Assembly (NCBI RefSeq): GCF_022836845.1 | Contig: NZ_JAJNNZ010000012.1 | Coordinates: forward strand, 1-64,000 | Direction of reading: 5' to 3' | DNA: 64,000 bases | Origin: Vibrio gelatinilyticus | GTDB lineage: Bacteria > Pseudomonadota > Gammaproteobacteria > Enterobacterales > Vibrionaceae | In this document: positions 46,365 through 55,855 of the stretch, in pieces | Position numbering within the stretch: the first letter of the stretch is position 1 | Layout of the letters: each line of letters starts with the position of its first letter | Notes under the pieces: generated by a model | Database searches by the model: none | Seen by the model: only the letters and a program-made list of their open reading frames with translations | What the model was told of the DNA's origin: nothing | Translations under genes and position numbers: made by a program

Positions 46365-46470
46365 ATACATTTATCTTGCTGATAAAATCAACACCTAGTA
46401 GTATCGACGACTATACAGCACAGCATTCTATGCTGCGTTTGGCTATTTTCAAAGTATCACGAGGTGTATA

Positions 46471-47142
46471 GTGTCAAGCCCTACATTGACAGACAAAGTA
46501 GCAAAGCTGATCTGTCAGGATATATTGTCTGGGGAGCTAAAGCCAAATCAAAAGTTGGTTGTAGCGGAACTAAAGGAAAAATACCAAGTTGGAGCCTCTC
46601 CCGTTCGGGAAGCTCTTATCCAACTATCTTGGATAAAGTACATTACCCTTGAGCCTCAAAAAGGCTGTTGGGTTTCACCCGTCAGCAAATCTGAATTGTA
46701 TGATCTTTACGAGAGTTTGCGAATTATTTCATCAGTTCTTCTCGAAAAGTCCATCGAGAATGGCAGTGAGTCCTGGGAGCTTGAAATACTGACCGAGTTC
46801 CATAAGTTGTCTCGTTTTAAATTTCAAGGAGACTCTTTTAATTGGACCGAATGGGAAGAACGTCAGCATGCTTTTTATCACTCACTGATTAAGGGCTGCT
46901 TATCTAAAAATATGCTAAATTTTGTTGATGATATTACCCGCCAAATCAAACGATACCGTCACATTGCTCTAAATAATCAACCCAACAGTTTTGAAGATCT
47001 CTTTGATCTTGAACTGCACGAAAAGATCATGAAATTGACGTTGGATAAAGATATAAAAGGCGCGAAACAACTTCTTGATGATTACCTAGAACGCATGAGA
47101 AGCGAGATTGAACCCACCGTAAAAAGTATCGAAATCGCATGA
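46471..47142 (+). CDS. GntR-family transcriptional regulator (FadR/FCD subfamily)
   Basis: The 223-residue protein starts at GTG with GAGG upstream. It has an N-terminal GntR winged helix (about 5-70, with LKPNQKLVVAELKEKYQVGASPVREAL, in part) and an all-helical C-terminal FCD-type ligand domain ending around residue 215. The effector is unknown. It stands alone between pykF and sspB with terminators on both sides. TAGT-N7-ACTA (46399-46413) and CAGCAT-TCT-ATGCTG (46421-46435) upstream are operator-like palindromes, consistent with autoregulation. Confidence 0.88.
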   Translation: MSSPTLTDKVAKLICQDILSGELKPNQKLVVAELKEKYQVGASPVREALIQLSWIKYITLEPQKGCWVSPVSKSELYDLYESLRIISSVLLEKSIENGSESWELEILTEFHKLSRFKFQGDSFNWTEWEERQHAFYHSLIKGCLSKNMLNFVDDITRQIKRYRHIALNNQPNSFEDLFDLELHEKIMKLTLDKDIKGAKQLLDDYLERMRSEIEPTVKSIEIA

Positions 47143-47145
47143 AGC

Positions 47146-47176
47146 AAAAAAAAAGCCGCTTAAAAGCGGCTTTTTT
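47146..47176. terminator. Bidirectional terminator between gntR and sspB
   Basis: The stem AAAGCCGCTT / AAGCGGCTTT is flanked by an A-run on the left and a T-run on the right, serving two convergent genes. Confidence 0.9.
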
Positions 47177-47197
47177 CAATAAATGGTAAATAATATC

Positions 47198-47686
47198 TTA
47201 TTTTACAACGCGTAAACTTGGACGTCCTTTCGCACGAACAGGCTCTTCGGCTGCATCTGACTCAGCGTGAACTTCTAGCTCTTCTTGCTCAATGTGTTCT
47301 GTCGCAACCGTTAGCCCAACAGGCTCGTCAGTTACGGTTTCTTCATCAATAGACAAGTAAGCGTCTTCTGGCTCAAACATCGTCCCTGCACCATTCTCTC
47401 GAGCGTATATCGCTTGAACTGCATACAATGGAACAATCACCGAATGAGGTCGACCGCTAAAGCGGGCGTGGAACGTGATCGCTTCGTTGCCGAGCTCAAG
47501 TTGACCAATCGCTCTTGGCGCAATGTTCAGTATAATTTGACCGTCTTGGATAAACTCTTGTGGAACACGAACTCCAGACATCGTTGCATCAACAACAATA
47601 TGAGGAGTTAGGTCGTTTTCCACAAGCCAGTCATAAAATGCTCTAAGCATATATGGCCGACGAGGAGTCATGTTTTCAATGTCCAT
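47198..47686 (-). CDS. sspB: Stringent starvation protein B (ClpXP adaptor)
   Basis: The 162-residue protein delivers ssrA-tagged proteins to ClpXP. The N-terminal substrate-binding domain (about 1-110, beginning with TPRRPYMLRAFYDWLVEND) is followed by an acidic linker and the C-terminal ClpX-binding tail GRPSLRVVK. It follows sspA by 5 nt and shares its transcript. Confidence 0.97.
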   Translation of the reverse strand: MDIENMTPRRPYMLRAFYDWLVENDLTPHIVVDATMSGVRVPQEFIQDGQIILNIAPRAIGQLELGNEAITFHARFSGRPHSVIVPLYAVQAIYARENGAGTMFEPEDAYLSIDEETVTDEPVGLTVATEHIEQEELEVHAESDAAEEPVRAKGRPSLRVVK

Positions 47687-47691
47687 ATTGC

Positions 47692-48327
47692 CTATCGAAC
47701 CAAGCGCATTTCACGTTCAGCTTCAGTGAGTGAAGCCAAGAATGAATCACGTTCAAATACACGGTTCATGTACACTTTGATTTCTTTTGCACCAGGGCCT
47801 GTTAGCTCAATACCCAACTCAGGCAAACGCCATAGCAGTGGTGCTAGGTAGCAGTCGATTAGGCTGAACTCTTCACTCATGAAGTACTCATATTCAGCAA
47901 AAATAGGCGCTAGAGTCAGTAGATCGTTGCGCAATTTGTTACGCGCAGCGTCAGATTCTTCAGCAGAACCCTTTACTACTTTTTCAGCTAGGGTATACCA
48001 GTTGCGTTCAATACGGTAAATCATTAAACGGCTATTACCACGAGCGACTGGATAAACAGGCATTAATGGCGGATGAGGAAAACGCTCATCTAGGTATTCC
48101 ATGATGATTTTTGAATCATAGAGTGCGAGTTCACGATCAACAAGAGTTGGTACCGATTTGTATGGATTAAGCTCAATCAGTTCTGCTGGCATATTTAATT
48201 CATCAACCAGCTCAACTTCAACACTTACACCTTTTTCCGCAAGAACGATTCGAACTTGGTGGCTATACATATCAGTAGCACTAGAAAAAAGAGTCATCAC
48301 AGAACGTTTATTGGCAGCTACAGCCAT
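47692..48327 (-). CDS. sspA: Stringent starvation protein A
   Basis: The 211-residue GST-fold protein binds RNA polymerase and alters transcription during starvation; it is not a transferase. The N-terminus MAVAANKRSVMTLFSS is nearly the E. coli sequence and LNPYKSVPTLVDREL marks the thioredoxin-like half. In E. coli sspAB directly follows rplM-rpsI; here the bc1 operon sits in between. Confidence 0.96.
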   Translation of the reverse strand: MAVAANKRSVMTLFSSATDMYSHQVRIVLAEKGVSVEVELVDELNMPAELIELNPYKSVPTLVDRELALYDSKIIMEYLDERFPHPPLMPVYPVARGNSRLMIYRIERNWYTLAEKVVKGSAEESDAARNKLRNDLLTLAPIFAEYEYFMSEEFSLIDCYLAPLLWRLPELGIELTGPGAKEIKVYMNRVFERDSFLASLTEAEREMRLVR

Positions 48328-48348
48328 GGAGCCCTCCGGAACACTTAC

Positions 48349-48380
48349 AAAAAAACAATGGAGGCTGAGCCTCCATTGCG
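48349..48380 (-). terminator. Terminator after petC
   Basis: A 10-bp stem CAATGGAGGC / GCCTCCATTG with a 3-nt loop is followed by seven T residues on the minus strand, between petC and sspA. Confidence 0.9.
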
Positions 48381-48418
48381 TATTAAAAATTAGGAATTAG
48401 CACGGTATGATAGCACAA

Positions 48419-49156
48419 TTAGTGAACATCACGCCAATACTCTTTCTTAAGAAGCACAACAACGATTGTGAACAACACTAAGAAAGCCATAACCCACCAA
48501 CCAAGAGCATGACGCTCTAGCTTCACCGGGTCACCGGAATATTCCAAGAAGTTAACTAGGTCACGAACGGCGCTGTCGTATTCGCTTGAGCTTAGCTCAC
48601 CACGACCGTCAGTTTCAGTTCCAACAATAGCTTTAACTTCTTCGCCATCAACCATTTTGGTCTCGTAAATTGCGCTTGGCACGCCCTGTAGCTCCTCGAG
48701 AACATGCGGCATACCCACATTGGGGAATGTTACATTGTTCACGCCAAATGGACGTGAAGGGTCTGCATAGAAAGAGCGTAGGTATGTATATAACCAATCA
48801 GCACCACGAACACGAGCCACTAGCGTCAGATCTGGTGGCGGAGCACCAAACCAGTTAGCCGCTTGTTTTTGAGGCATACTATTGACCATTAGATCACCAA
48901 TTTTAGCCTCTGGATCAAACACTAAGCTCTCTTTAGCAAGCTCTACTGGAATATCCAGATCATTCGCCACACGCTCATATCGCTGATATTGAGTTGAGTG
49001 ACAGCCTAAACAATAGTTCACAAAGAGCTTGGCACCGTTTTGCAAGGATGCTTTGTCCGTTAAGTCATTGTTTGCTTTATCAAGATGTACGTTGCCACCC
49101 GCAGCCAGCGCTATCGAAGGTAACAATGCGAAAAGTACTACAATCCACTTTTTCAT
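48419..49156 (-). CDS. petC: Ubiquinol-cytochrome c reductase cytochrome c1 subunit
   Basis: The 245-residue protein has a signal peptide (about 1-18), the heme c site CLGCH, the axial methionine in the NVGMPHVLEEL region, and a C-terminal membrane anchor (about 222-240, WWVMAFLVLFTIVVVLL). It accepts electrons from the Rieske protein and passes them to soluble cytochrome c. Its ATG overlaps the petB stop by 4 nt. It is the last gene of petABC. Confidence 0.96.
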   Translation of the reverse strand: MKKWIVVLFALLPSIALAAGGNVHLDKANNDLTDKASLQNGAKLFVNYCLGCHSTQYQRYERVANDLDIPVELAKESLVFDPEAKIGDLMVNSMPQKQAANWFGAPPPDLTLVARVRGADWLYTYLRSFYADPSRPFGVNNVTFPNVGMPHVLEELQGVPSAIYETKMVDGEEVKAIVGTETDGRGELSSSEYDSAVRDLVNFLEYSGDPVKLERHALGWWVMAFLVLFTIVVVLLKKEYWRDVH

Positions 49157-50418
49157 TTGAAATTTACCCTCTTTGGTAATGGCTTGGTATTCTCGTTCTT
49201 ACTGTAGAAGAACAGCAATACGAAGAACATGAAGTAACCTAGACTAAAGATCTGAGCTAACAAGGTGTACGTTGGAGTCGCAGGTAATGCACCCAACACA
49301 CCCAGAGCGATAAAGCTCACTGTAAATTGAATAATGTTCAGTAGATGAAGTTTGCTTCTGTAGCGGTACGAGCGCACTTTACAGCGGTCAAACCATGGAA
49401 GAAGGAACAGCACGACAATCGATGCGCCCATTGCGATGACACCAAGCAGCTTATCAGGAACTGCACGCAAAATTGCATAGAACGGAGTGAAGTACCAAAC
49501 CGGTGCAATATGCTCTGGTGTTTTCAGTGGGTTCGCCGCTTCAAAGTTTGGTGGCTCAAGGAAGTATCCACCCATTTCAGGATTGAAAAACAACACATAA
49601 CAGAATAAGAATAAGAAACCAGCAATACCAACCAAGTCCTTCACCGTTCCGTATGGATGGAAAGGTATTGAATCAATGATGTCGTATTTCTTAGTGTAAT
49701 CTTTATGGAACTTGAACTGAGTCTTATAATCATCGCCCATAGAGCCTTTAGGCAGCTTAGTTTCAATGCCATCAGGGTTGTTTGAGCCAACTTCATGCAG
49801 GGCCAATATGTGCAGCACGACCAAAAGAAGTAGCACGATAGGCAGGGCAATAACATGCAGGGCAAAGAATCGGTTAAGTGTTGCGCCCGAGATAATATAG
49901 TCACCGCGGATCCACAAAGTCAGGTCGTCACCAATAACCGGTATCGCGCCAAACAATGAGATAATAACCTGAGCACCCCAGTACGACATCTGTCCCCAAG
50001 GTAGCAAGTAGCCCATAAAAGCTTCGGCCATTAGGACTAGGAATATAAGCATACCGAACAGCCAGAGTAACTCACGAGGCTTTTGGTACGAACCGTAAAT
50101 TAGCCCACGGAACATGTGCAGGTAAACCACAACAAAAAATGCTGAGGCACCAGTGGAATGCATATAACGTAGCAGCCAACCGTACTCAACATCACGCATG
50201 ATGTATTCAACAGAAGCGAACGCACCCTCTCCAGAAGGAACGTAGTTCATTGTTAACCAGATACCCGTTAGAATTTGGTTAACTAAAACCAACATCGCTA
50301 ACGAGCCAAAGAAGTACCAAAAGTTGAACGTTTTTGGCATTGGATATTCGGACAAGTGCTTTTTATAAGCATTCATCGCAGGTATACGTTTTTCTACCCA
50401 ATCAATTAGCGCTTGCAT
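49153..50418 (-). CDS. petB: Ubiquinol-cytochrome c reductase cytochrome b subunit
   Basis: The 421-residue membrane protein has eight helices and the four heme-ligand histidines in the helix B segment (HSTGASAFFVVVYLHMFRG) and helix D segment (HVIALPIVLLLLVVLH). The Qo-site loop reads PVWY where mitochondria have PEWY; this variant is typical of beta/gamma-proteobacterial cytochrome b. The gene is coupled to petA by a shared base (TAATG) and to petC by ATGA. Confidence 0.96.
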   Translation of the reverse strand: MQALIDWVEKRIPAMNAYKKHLSEYPMPKTFNFWYFFGSLAMLVLVNQILTGIWLTMNYVPSGEGAFASVEYIMRDVEYGWLLRYMHSTGASAFFVVVYLHMFRGLIYGSYQKPRELLWLFGMLIFLVLMAEAFMGYLLPWGQMSYWGAQVIISLFGAIPVIGDDLTLWIRGDYIISGATLNRFFALHVIALPIVLLLLVVLHILALHEVGSNNPDGIETKLPKGSMGDDYKTQFKFHKDYTKKYDIIDSIPFHPYGTVKDLVGIAGFLFLFCYVLFFNPEMGGYFLEPPNFEAANPLKTPEHIAPVWYFTPFYAILRAVPDKLLGVIAMGASIVVLFLLPWFDRCKVRSYRYRSKLHLLNIIQFTVSFIALGVLGALPATPTYTLLAQIFSLGYFMFFVLLFFYSKNENTKPLPKRVNFK

Positions 50419-51011
50419 TATGCATTGTCTCCTTCATCAATCCCGATGAGTATTTTCGTATCACTCAAATACATATGCTTAGGAACCACTAAGTTTAGTG
50501 GCGCGGGGACACCTTGGAACACGCGACCAGCCATATCGAACTTAGACCCATGACATGGACAGAAGAAGCCAGATTTAACACCTTGCACTTGCTCACTAAA
50601 ACTGTCGGCTAAGTACGTTGGTGAACAACCTAAGTGAGTACAAAAGCCAACAGCAACGAAAAACTCAGGCTTAATTGAGCGAAATTCGTTTTGTGCATAT
50701 TCAGGCTGCTGCTCTTCTTCTGATGATGGGTCACGAAGTTGACCCGCTAAATTAGTTAAGTTGTCCAAGACCGACTTAGCACGACGCACTACCCAAACAG
50801 GCTTGCCTTGCCACTCAACACGAACCATTTGGCCCGCTTCAAGCTTACTGACATCCACTTCGACAGGTGCACCCGCAGCTTTCGCTTTGGCACTTGGATT
50901 CCAAGATTTAATAAAAGGAACGGCGACTGCAGCTGCTCCCAAACCACCAACAACAGCTGTTGTAGCAGTGAGGAAACGCCTGCGACCGTTATTTAAAGGC
51001 GCATTGCTCAT
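50418..51011 (-). CDS. petA: Ubiquinol-cytochrome c reductase Rieske iron-sulfur subunit
   Basis: The 197-residue protein has a twin-arginine export/anchor sequence (GRRRFLTAT, then a hydrophobic helix to about residue 35) and the Rieske [2Fe-2S] ligands in CTHLGC and CPCHGS. The start MSNAPLNNGRRR is chosen; a 42-nt upstream extension has no support. It heads the petABC operon. The upstream 585 bases hold no gene. Confidence 0.96.
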   Translation of the reverse strand: MSNAPLNNGRRRFLTATTAVVGGLGAAAVAVPFIKSWNPSAKAKAAGAPVEVDVSKLEAGQMVRVEWQGKPVWVVRRAKSVLDNLTNLAGQLRDPSSEEEQQPEYAQNEFRSIKPEFFVAVGFCTHLGCSPTYLADSFSEQVQGVKSGFFCPCHGSKFDMAGRVFQGVPAPLNLVVPKHMYLSDTKILIGIDEGDNA

Positions 51012-51507
51012 CCAACATTTCTCCCATTTGCTCCTTTGGGTCAATACTCGCACACTCCCAAGGTGCTATGCAGTGAAAACATCGATGCTTAACAACACGA
51101 TATTTATGAACATTTCACTTGATACCGAAACATCACAAACGATGTTAATTAGTAAAATGGACTCACCATTTAGAAGGAACTCACAAATTCACTTCACAGA
51201 AAAACCTTGAAAGGGGGTCACCATTCCTTCGGTTAGTTTCCTTGAATTGAAGATGCAGAAGTCACTTTAAATTAGGCAACTTGAGACTATTTGGGCATAT
51301 CATTTCCACGAACGAAGCATGGCTAACAATTTACGAATTTCGTTATATTTATTTGATAGCAAATGATAAAGAAAACCCTACTTTTTGACAAGATAAAGCT
51401 ACCTTTTCGTAACATCTATAGGGGGAATTCGCTCACTACTTCACAAAAGAGGTGAAAAAGAGACTATTAGAATTGGGAATTAGAAAAATGTGGGACTTAG
51501 CGAGGAG
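51012..51507. other. Non-coding stretch upstream of petA
   Basis: No gene is recognisable. The stretch contains a minus-strand promoter-like pair at 51363-51391, about 350 nt before petA, which suggests a long petA leader. Otherwise I see nothing. Confidence 0.5.
51363..51391 (-). promoter_or_regulatory. Candidate promoter upstream of petABC
   Basis: On the minus strand TTGTCA (51391-51386) and TATCAT (51368-51363) are separated by 17 nt, each matching consensus at five of six positions. Confidence 0.4.
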
Positions 51508-51510
51508 TAA

Positions 51511-51546
51511 AAAAACAAAAAGCCCAGCCGAGAGGCTGAGCTTTTG
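51511..51546 (-). terminator. Terminator after rpsI
   Basis: On the minus strand AAAGCTCAGCC / GGCTGGGCTTT with a 4-nt loop is followed by a T-rich tract, about 50 nt after the rpsI stop. Confidence 0.85.
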
Positions 51547-51596
51547 GACCACAAACCAGTATAAACTGGAGCGTAGATTTTTCGAAGAACGAAAAA

Positions 51597-51989
51597 TTAA
51601 CGCTTTGAGAATTGTGGCTTACGACGTGCTTTACGTAGACCAACTTTCTTACGCTCAACGCAACGAGCGTCACGCGTAACATAGCCAGCTGCACGTAGAA
51701 CAGGACGTAGAGTTTCGTCGTATTCCATAAGCGCGCGAGTGATACCGTGACGGATTGCACCAGCTTGACCAGAAATACCGCCACCTTTAACAGTAACGAA
51801 TAGATCTAGCTTCTCAGTTAGTTCTGTAAGCTCAAGAGGCTGACGAACTACCATGCAAGAAGTTTCGCGACCGAAGTAAACTTCTAGTTCACGCTTGTTG
51901 ATTACGATGTTGCCAGTGCCTGGTTTAATAAAAACGCGAGCAGCTGAGCTTTTGCGACGACCAGTGCCGTAGTATTGATTCTCTGCCAT
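51597..51989 (-). CDS. rpsI: 30S ribosomal protein S9
   Basis: The 130-residue protein is S9, with [20 protein letters not shown] at the N-terminus and the conserved basic tail ending KRPQFSKR-like ([11 protein letters not shown]) that reaches the P-site tRNA. I chose the ATG of MAENQYYG over an upstream in-frame codon. It follows rplM by 15 nt. Confidence 0.98.
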   Translation of the reverse strand: MAENQYYGTGRRKSSAARVFIKPGTGNIVINKRELEVYFGRETSCMVVRQPLELTELTEKLDLFVTVKGGGISGQAGAIRHGITRALMEYDETLRPVLRAAGYVTRDARCVERKKVGLRKARRKPQFSKR

Positions 51990-52004
51990 TTCTGATATCC
52001 CCAA

Positions 52005-52433
52005 TTAGATGTCTAGTACTTGTGGTTGTTGAGCAGCATGATTGTGCTCAGCGCCAGCGTAAACTTTTAGCTTACGGTACATAGCACGGCCTAGAGGACC
52101 ACGTGGTAGCATACCTTTAACAGCTAGTTCGATTACCATTTCTGGCTTCTTGTCGATCAACTTTTCAAAAGTGATAGACTTAAGACCACCTGGGAACTCA
52201 GTGTGACGGTAATACACTTTACCTTTAGCTTTGTTACCAGTTACAGTAACTTTCTCAGCGTTAACAACGATGATGTAATCACCAGTGTCTACGTGAGGAG
52301 TGTATTCAGCTTTATGCTTACCACGAAGACGAGATGCGATCTCACTTGCGATACGGCCAAGAGTTTTGCCTTCTGCGTCTACAACGTACCAGTCACGTTT
52401 TACAGTTTCTGGTTTAGCAACGAAAGTTTTCAT
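52005..52433 (-). CDS. rplM: 50S ribosomal protein L13
   Basis: The 142-residue protein is L13, an early assembly protein of the large subunit, with [20 protein letters not shown] at the start and [19 protein letters not shown] near the end. It leads the rplM-rpsI operon. In E. coli L13 represses its own operon through the mRNA leader, and a structured leader is visible here too. Confidence 0.98.
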   Translation of the reverse strand: MKTFVAKPETVKRDWYVVDAEGKTLGRIASEIASRLRGKHKAEYTPHVDTGDYIIVVNAEKVTVTGNKAKGKVYYRHTEFPGGLKSITFEKLIDKKPEMVIELAVKGMLPRGPLGRAMYRKLKVYAGAEHNHAAQQPQVLDI

Positions 52434-52593
52434 GCTAATAATTACCTATTAAAAAAATTTACACTTAAGGAACAAACTGTTCCCACTGTCTAAGAGTCCC
52501 ATTCATCACCCCTTCGAGTGTTGGAAACACTTGGCATAGTCAGACTTTCGTCATAACTAGAGGCTCGCAGTAACGGTAGGTCGCAGGATTATA
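52434..52593 (-). promoter_or_regulatory. rplM promoter and structured leader
   Basis: The minus strand has a perfect TATAAT at 52593-52588 but no clear -35. A start near 52581 gives a leader of about 147 nt. The leader contains a perfect stem AGTGTT-TCC-AACACT at about 52515-52529. The position suits autogenous control by L13, which is known for E. coli; conservation of the mechanism here is inference. Confidence 0.45.
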
Positions 52594-52645
52594 GAGAAGC
52601 TAGAGGAAAAAATCACCTATTTTTTAAACATACTGGCCAAAAAAA

Positions 52646-53749
52646 TTAAGCAAGATGCTCTAAAGCCAAATAGTCATGACTTTGCATTTCCGTTAAACGA
52701 GAAATACAACGCCTAAATTCAAACTCCAGCTGGCCAGTCGTGTACAAATCCTCCATCTCAACTTCAGCTGAAATTATCAGTTTCACGTTTCTCTCGTAGA
52801 ACTCATCCACCAAAGCAATAAAACGGCGGCTTGCATCGTCTATTGTCGTACCCATTTGCTTGACATCAGCAAGTAACACTGTGTGATATAAACGTGAAAT
52901 CTCAATATAGTCGTTCTGACTGCGCATACTCATGCAAAGCTGCTCAAATGTCGCGTAAAGCACACCATCTGCCGCCGCGATGATTGGAATATCTCGATGA
53001 TTAATCTCAATGCTGTCGTCGTGTACGCGATCATCATTCACTAATTGCTCAAAATAACGCTGTAGATTTTCACCTGCCGCCTTATCGAGCGGAGAGTGAT
53101 ATATTTCCGCTTGTTCAAGCGTCCGCAATCGATAATCAATACCACTGTCCACATTGAGTATCCGACAATTTTTTTCAATCAATTTAATAGCAGGAACAAA
53201 GCGTGCTCTTTGTAGTCCGTTTTTATAGAGATCGTGGGGAGGAATATTCGAAGTGGCTACCAAAATGATGCCTCTTTTGAACAAAGCTTGTAACAGCGTG
53301 CCGAGGATCATTGCATCGGTAATGTCTGACACGTAAAACTCATCAAAACAGACAACGTCTGTTTCTTTTTTGAAAGTCTCAGCAACATGCTCTAGCGGAT
53401 CAGCAACATCACCCAGCTTAGTCAGTTCATCGTGCACTCGGTACATAAAGCGGTGAAAATGGACTCGCATTTTGCGCGATGTCGGCAAACTATCGAAAAA
53501 CGCATCCATTAAGTATGTTTTACCGCGCCCAACCCCTCCCCAGAAATAGAGCCCTTGCGGTGGGGTGGCCTCTTGTTGTTTCTGACCAAACAACTTTTGA
53601 AGCATCGTTAGCTTAGGCGGTTCAAATGCTAAATACTCTACAAATTCATGATACAGCTGGTCTAAAGATTCTACTGCTTGACGCTGTGCAGGATCACGCT
53701 GAAAACCATTCACTTCAATATCGTTATTGTATTTTTCAATTGGTGTCAT
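52646..53749 (-). CDS. zapE: Cell division ATPase ZapE (AFG1 family)
   Basis: The 367-residue AFG1-like ATPase has Walker A GGVGRGKT, Walker B VVCFDEFYV and sensor motif ATSNIPP. In E. coli ZapE associates with the Z-ring and is needed under stress. It is divergent from zapG by 139 bp and next to rplM, matching E. coli order. Confidence 0.95.
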   Translation of the reverse strand: MTPIEKYNNDIEVNGFQRDPAQRQAVESLDQLYHEFVEYLAFEPPKLTMLQKLFGQKQQEATPPQGLYFWGGVGRGKTYLMDAFFDSLPTSRKMRVHFHRFMYRVHDELTKLGDVADPLEHVAETFKKETDVVCFDEFYVSDITDAMILGTLLQALFKRGIILVATSNIPPHDLYKNGLQRARFVPAIKLIEKNCRILNVDSGIDYRLRTLEQAEIYHSPLDKAAGENLQRYFEQLVNDDRVHDDSIEINHRDIPIIAAADGVLYATFEQLCMSMRSQNDYIEISRLYHTVLLADVKQMGTTIDDASRRFIALVDEFYERNVKLIISAEVEMEDLYTTGQLEFEFRRCISRLTEMQSHDYLALEHLA

Positions 53750-53888
53750 TTATGCTTTACCACAACATATCGACGCCTAAACTGGCGTATTTTTTCTTTA
53801 TCGGCTTGAATTCTCATAGTAACATGTCCGAAGGACGTGTGTAACCGTCAGGTAAGAAACATGTTAATAACCGTTTAAAGGAGCTGTT

Positions 53889-54341
53889 ATGCCTTGGATA
53901 TATGCCATTATCGGCTTACTAGTTGGTGCTATTGTTGGAATCGTAATTTCTCGACTAACTACTCCGCAATATAAAAAACAGAAAGAGACACAAAAAGAGC
54001 TCGAATCTGCAAGGTTTTCACTGGAACAACAACGACAAGAACTCGCTGATCACTTTGCCCAAACAGCCGAAATGCTCGATGTACTGGGTAAAGATTACAC
54101 CAAGCTTTATCAACATATGGCAAAGACCTCCTCGGAGTTGCTGCCCAACCTTCCTGAACAAGACAACCCGTTTATCAAACGTATCACTCAACAAAACGAC
54201 AATGCTTCTGTATCAGAAACGGGTCTACAACCTAAAGATTACGCCAGTGGTGCTACTGGACTGCTTCGTGAAGAAGAGAAGGAAGTCATCAAAGCTCCTC
54301 AAGTCGTAGAAGCTGAGATAACTCAAGCCAAAGCCTCATAA
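53889..54341 (+). CDS. zapG: Z-ring-associated protein ZapG (YhcB/DUF1043)
   Basis: The 150-residue protein has one N-terminal membrane helix (about 4-22, IYAIIGLLVGAIVGIVIS) and a cytoplasmic coiled coil (about 27-75), ending in a variable acidic tail. YhcB/ZapG links cell envelope growth and division in E. coli. The conserved HMAKTSSELLP segment is present. The ribosome site is AAAGGAG. Confidence 0.92.
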   Translation: MPWIYAIIGLLVGAIVGIVISRLTTPQYKKQKETQKELESARFSLEQQRQELADHFAQTAEMLDVLGKDYTKLYQHMAKTSSELLPNLPEQDNPFIKRITQQNDNASVSETGLQPKDYASGATGLLREEEKEVIKAPQVVEAEITQAKAS

Positions 54342-54456
54342 TCTCAATATTAATTTACGGTCGCCATTTGATCTAAGTGGCGACCCTTTCACCACAATCT
54401 ATGAACTTTATAGTATTTGTTAAGTCATAATCCTTACCGAACCTTATAGGAGTTTT

Positions 54457-55827
54457 ATGATGAAGAAATCTTTGCTTGCATTAACGGTCCTATCGTTAGG
54501 CTTGAGTTCAATCATCACATCACAACCTGCTGTCGCAGCGTTACCATTCACCGTCAATGGTGAACAACTTCCTAGTCTCGCTCCGATGCTAGAAAAGGTC
54601 ACACCTGCCGTTGTCAGCATTGCCGTTGAAGGGACTCAAGTCTCACGACAAAGGATCCCAGAACAATTTCGCTTCTTTTTTGGTCCTGACTTTCCATCCG
54701 AGCAGCTTCAAGAGCGCCCATTCCGTGGATTAGGCTCGGGCGTAATCATCGATGCTAATAAAGGCTATATCGTCACTAATTATCATGTAATCAACGGCGC
54801 AGAAGAGATCCGTGTCAAATTGCATGATGGTAGAGAATACGATGCAGAACTCGTAGGTGGCGATGAAATGTCCGACGTCGCTCTTCTGAAACTAGAAAAA
54901 GCAAAGAACCTGACTCAAGTCGCTATTGCAGACTCCGACAAATTGCGGGTCGGAGATTTCACCGTCGCGATTGGTAACCCATTTGGTTTAGGCCAGACAG
55001 TCACTTCAGGTATTGTTTCTGCGTTAGGACGCAGTGGACTTAACCTAGAAAACTTTGAAAACTTCATTCAAACCGACGCTGCCATTAATAGTGGTAACTC
55101 GGGTGGTGCCTTAGTCAATCTAAATGGTGAGCTTATCGGTATAAACACCGCAATTTTAGGTCCTAACGGTGGCAATGTAGGTATAGGTTTTGCCATCCCT
55201 GCAAATATGATGAAGAACTTGACTGAGCAGATTATTGAATTTGGCGAAGTGAAGCGCGGAATGTTGGGTGTTCAAGGTGGCGAGGTCACATCTGAACTTG
55301 CTGAAGCTCTTGGATATGAATCGAGCAAGGGTGCTTTTGTCAGCCAAGTTGTGCCTGATAGTGCAGCTGATCAGGCTGGACTGCAAGCCGGCGATATCAT
55401 CGTTTCTGTTAATGGAAAATCCATCAACACCTTTAGTGAGCTTAGAGCTAAAGTCGCAACTTTAGGTGCAGGGAAGACCGTAAAGCTTGGTATTATTCGT
55501 GACGGTAAAGAGAAAAGCTATGACGTCACGTTAAGTGAAGCAGTAAAACCTGTGACCAAAGCTGAAAAATTGCATGAGGGCTTAAAAGGTGCCGAACTAG
55601 TCAACACCACCAAAGAAGACGCCGTCGAAGGGGTTAAAGTTAAATCCGTTGCAGAAAACTCCCCTGCGGCCAATTATGAATTACAACCTAATGACATTAT
55701 TGTTGGTGTCAATCGTAAGCGCATTAAAAACGTAGGTGAGTTGAGAAAACTGCTTGAAAATAACCCTAGTGTATTAGCACTCAATATTCAGCGAGACGAT
55801 CGTACTATTTATCTCGTGGTACGCTAA
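54457..55827 (+). CDS. degQ: Periplasmic serine protease DegQ/DegP family (Do)
   Basis: The 456-residue HtrA-type protease has a signal peptide (about 1-27, AVA-AL), a trypsin-like domain with catalytic His110, Asp140 and Ser215 (NSGNSGGALV), and two PDZ domains (about 260-350 and 370-455). It degrades or chaperones misfolded envelope proteins. Its place before degS matches E. coli degQ rather than degP, and the short LA loop supports DegQ. Confidence 0.94.
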   Translation: MMKKSLLALTVLSLGLSSIITSQPAVAALPFTVNGEQLPSLAPMLEKVTPAVVSIAVEGTQVSRQRIPEQFRFFFGPDFPSEQLQERPFRGLGSGVIIDANKGYIVTNYHVINGAEEIRVKLHDGREYDAELVGGDEMSDVALLKLEKAKNLTQVAIADSDKLRVGDFTVAIGNPFGLGQTVTSGIVSALGRSGLNLENFENFIQTDAAINSGNSGGALVNLNGELIGINTAILGPNGGNVGIGFAIPANMMKNLTEQIIEFGEVKRGMLGVQGGEVTSELAEALGYESSKGAFVSQVVPDSAADQAGLQAGDIIVSVNGKSINTFSELRAKVATLGAGKTVKLGIIRDGKEKSYDVTLSEAVKPVTKAEKLHEGLKGAELVNTTKEDAVEGVKVKSVAENSPAANYELQPNDIIVGVNRKRIKNVGELRKLLENNPSVLALNIQRDDRTIYLVVR

Positions 55828-55855
55828 TCTAGAAATATAACGTTAGTAATTCGCT

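Noticed and set aside
51452-51679. 75-codon open frame antisense to rpsI and over its terminator
   Set aside because: It spans the rpsI terminator and the end of rpsI on the other strand, with no family resemblance.
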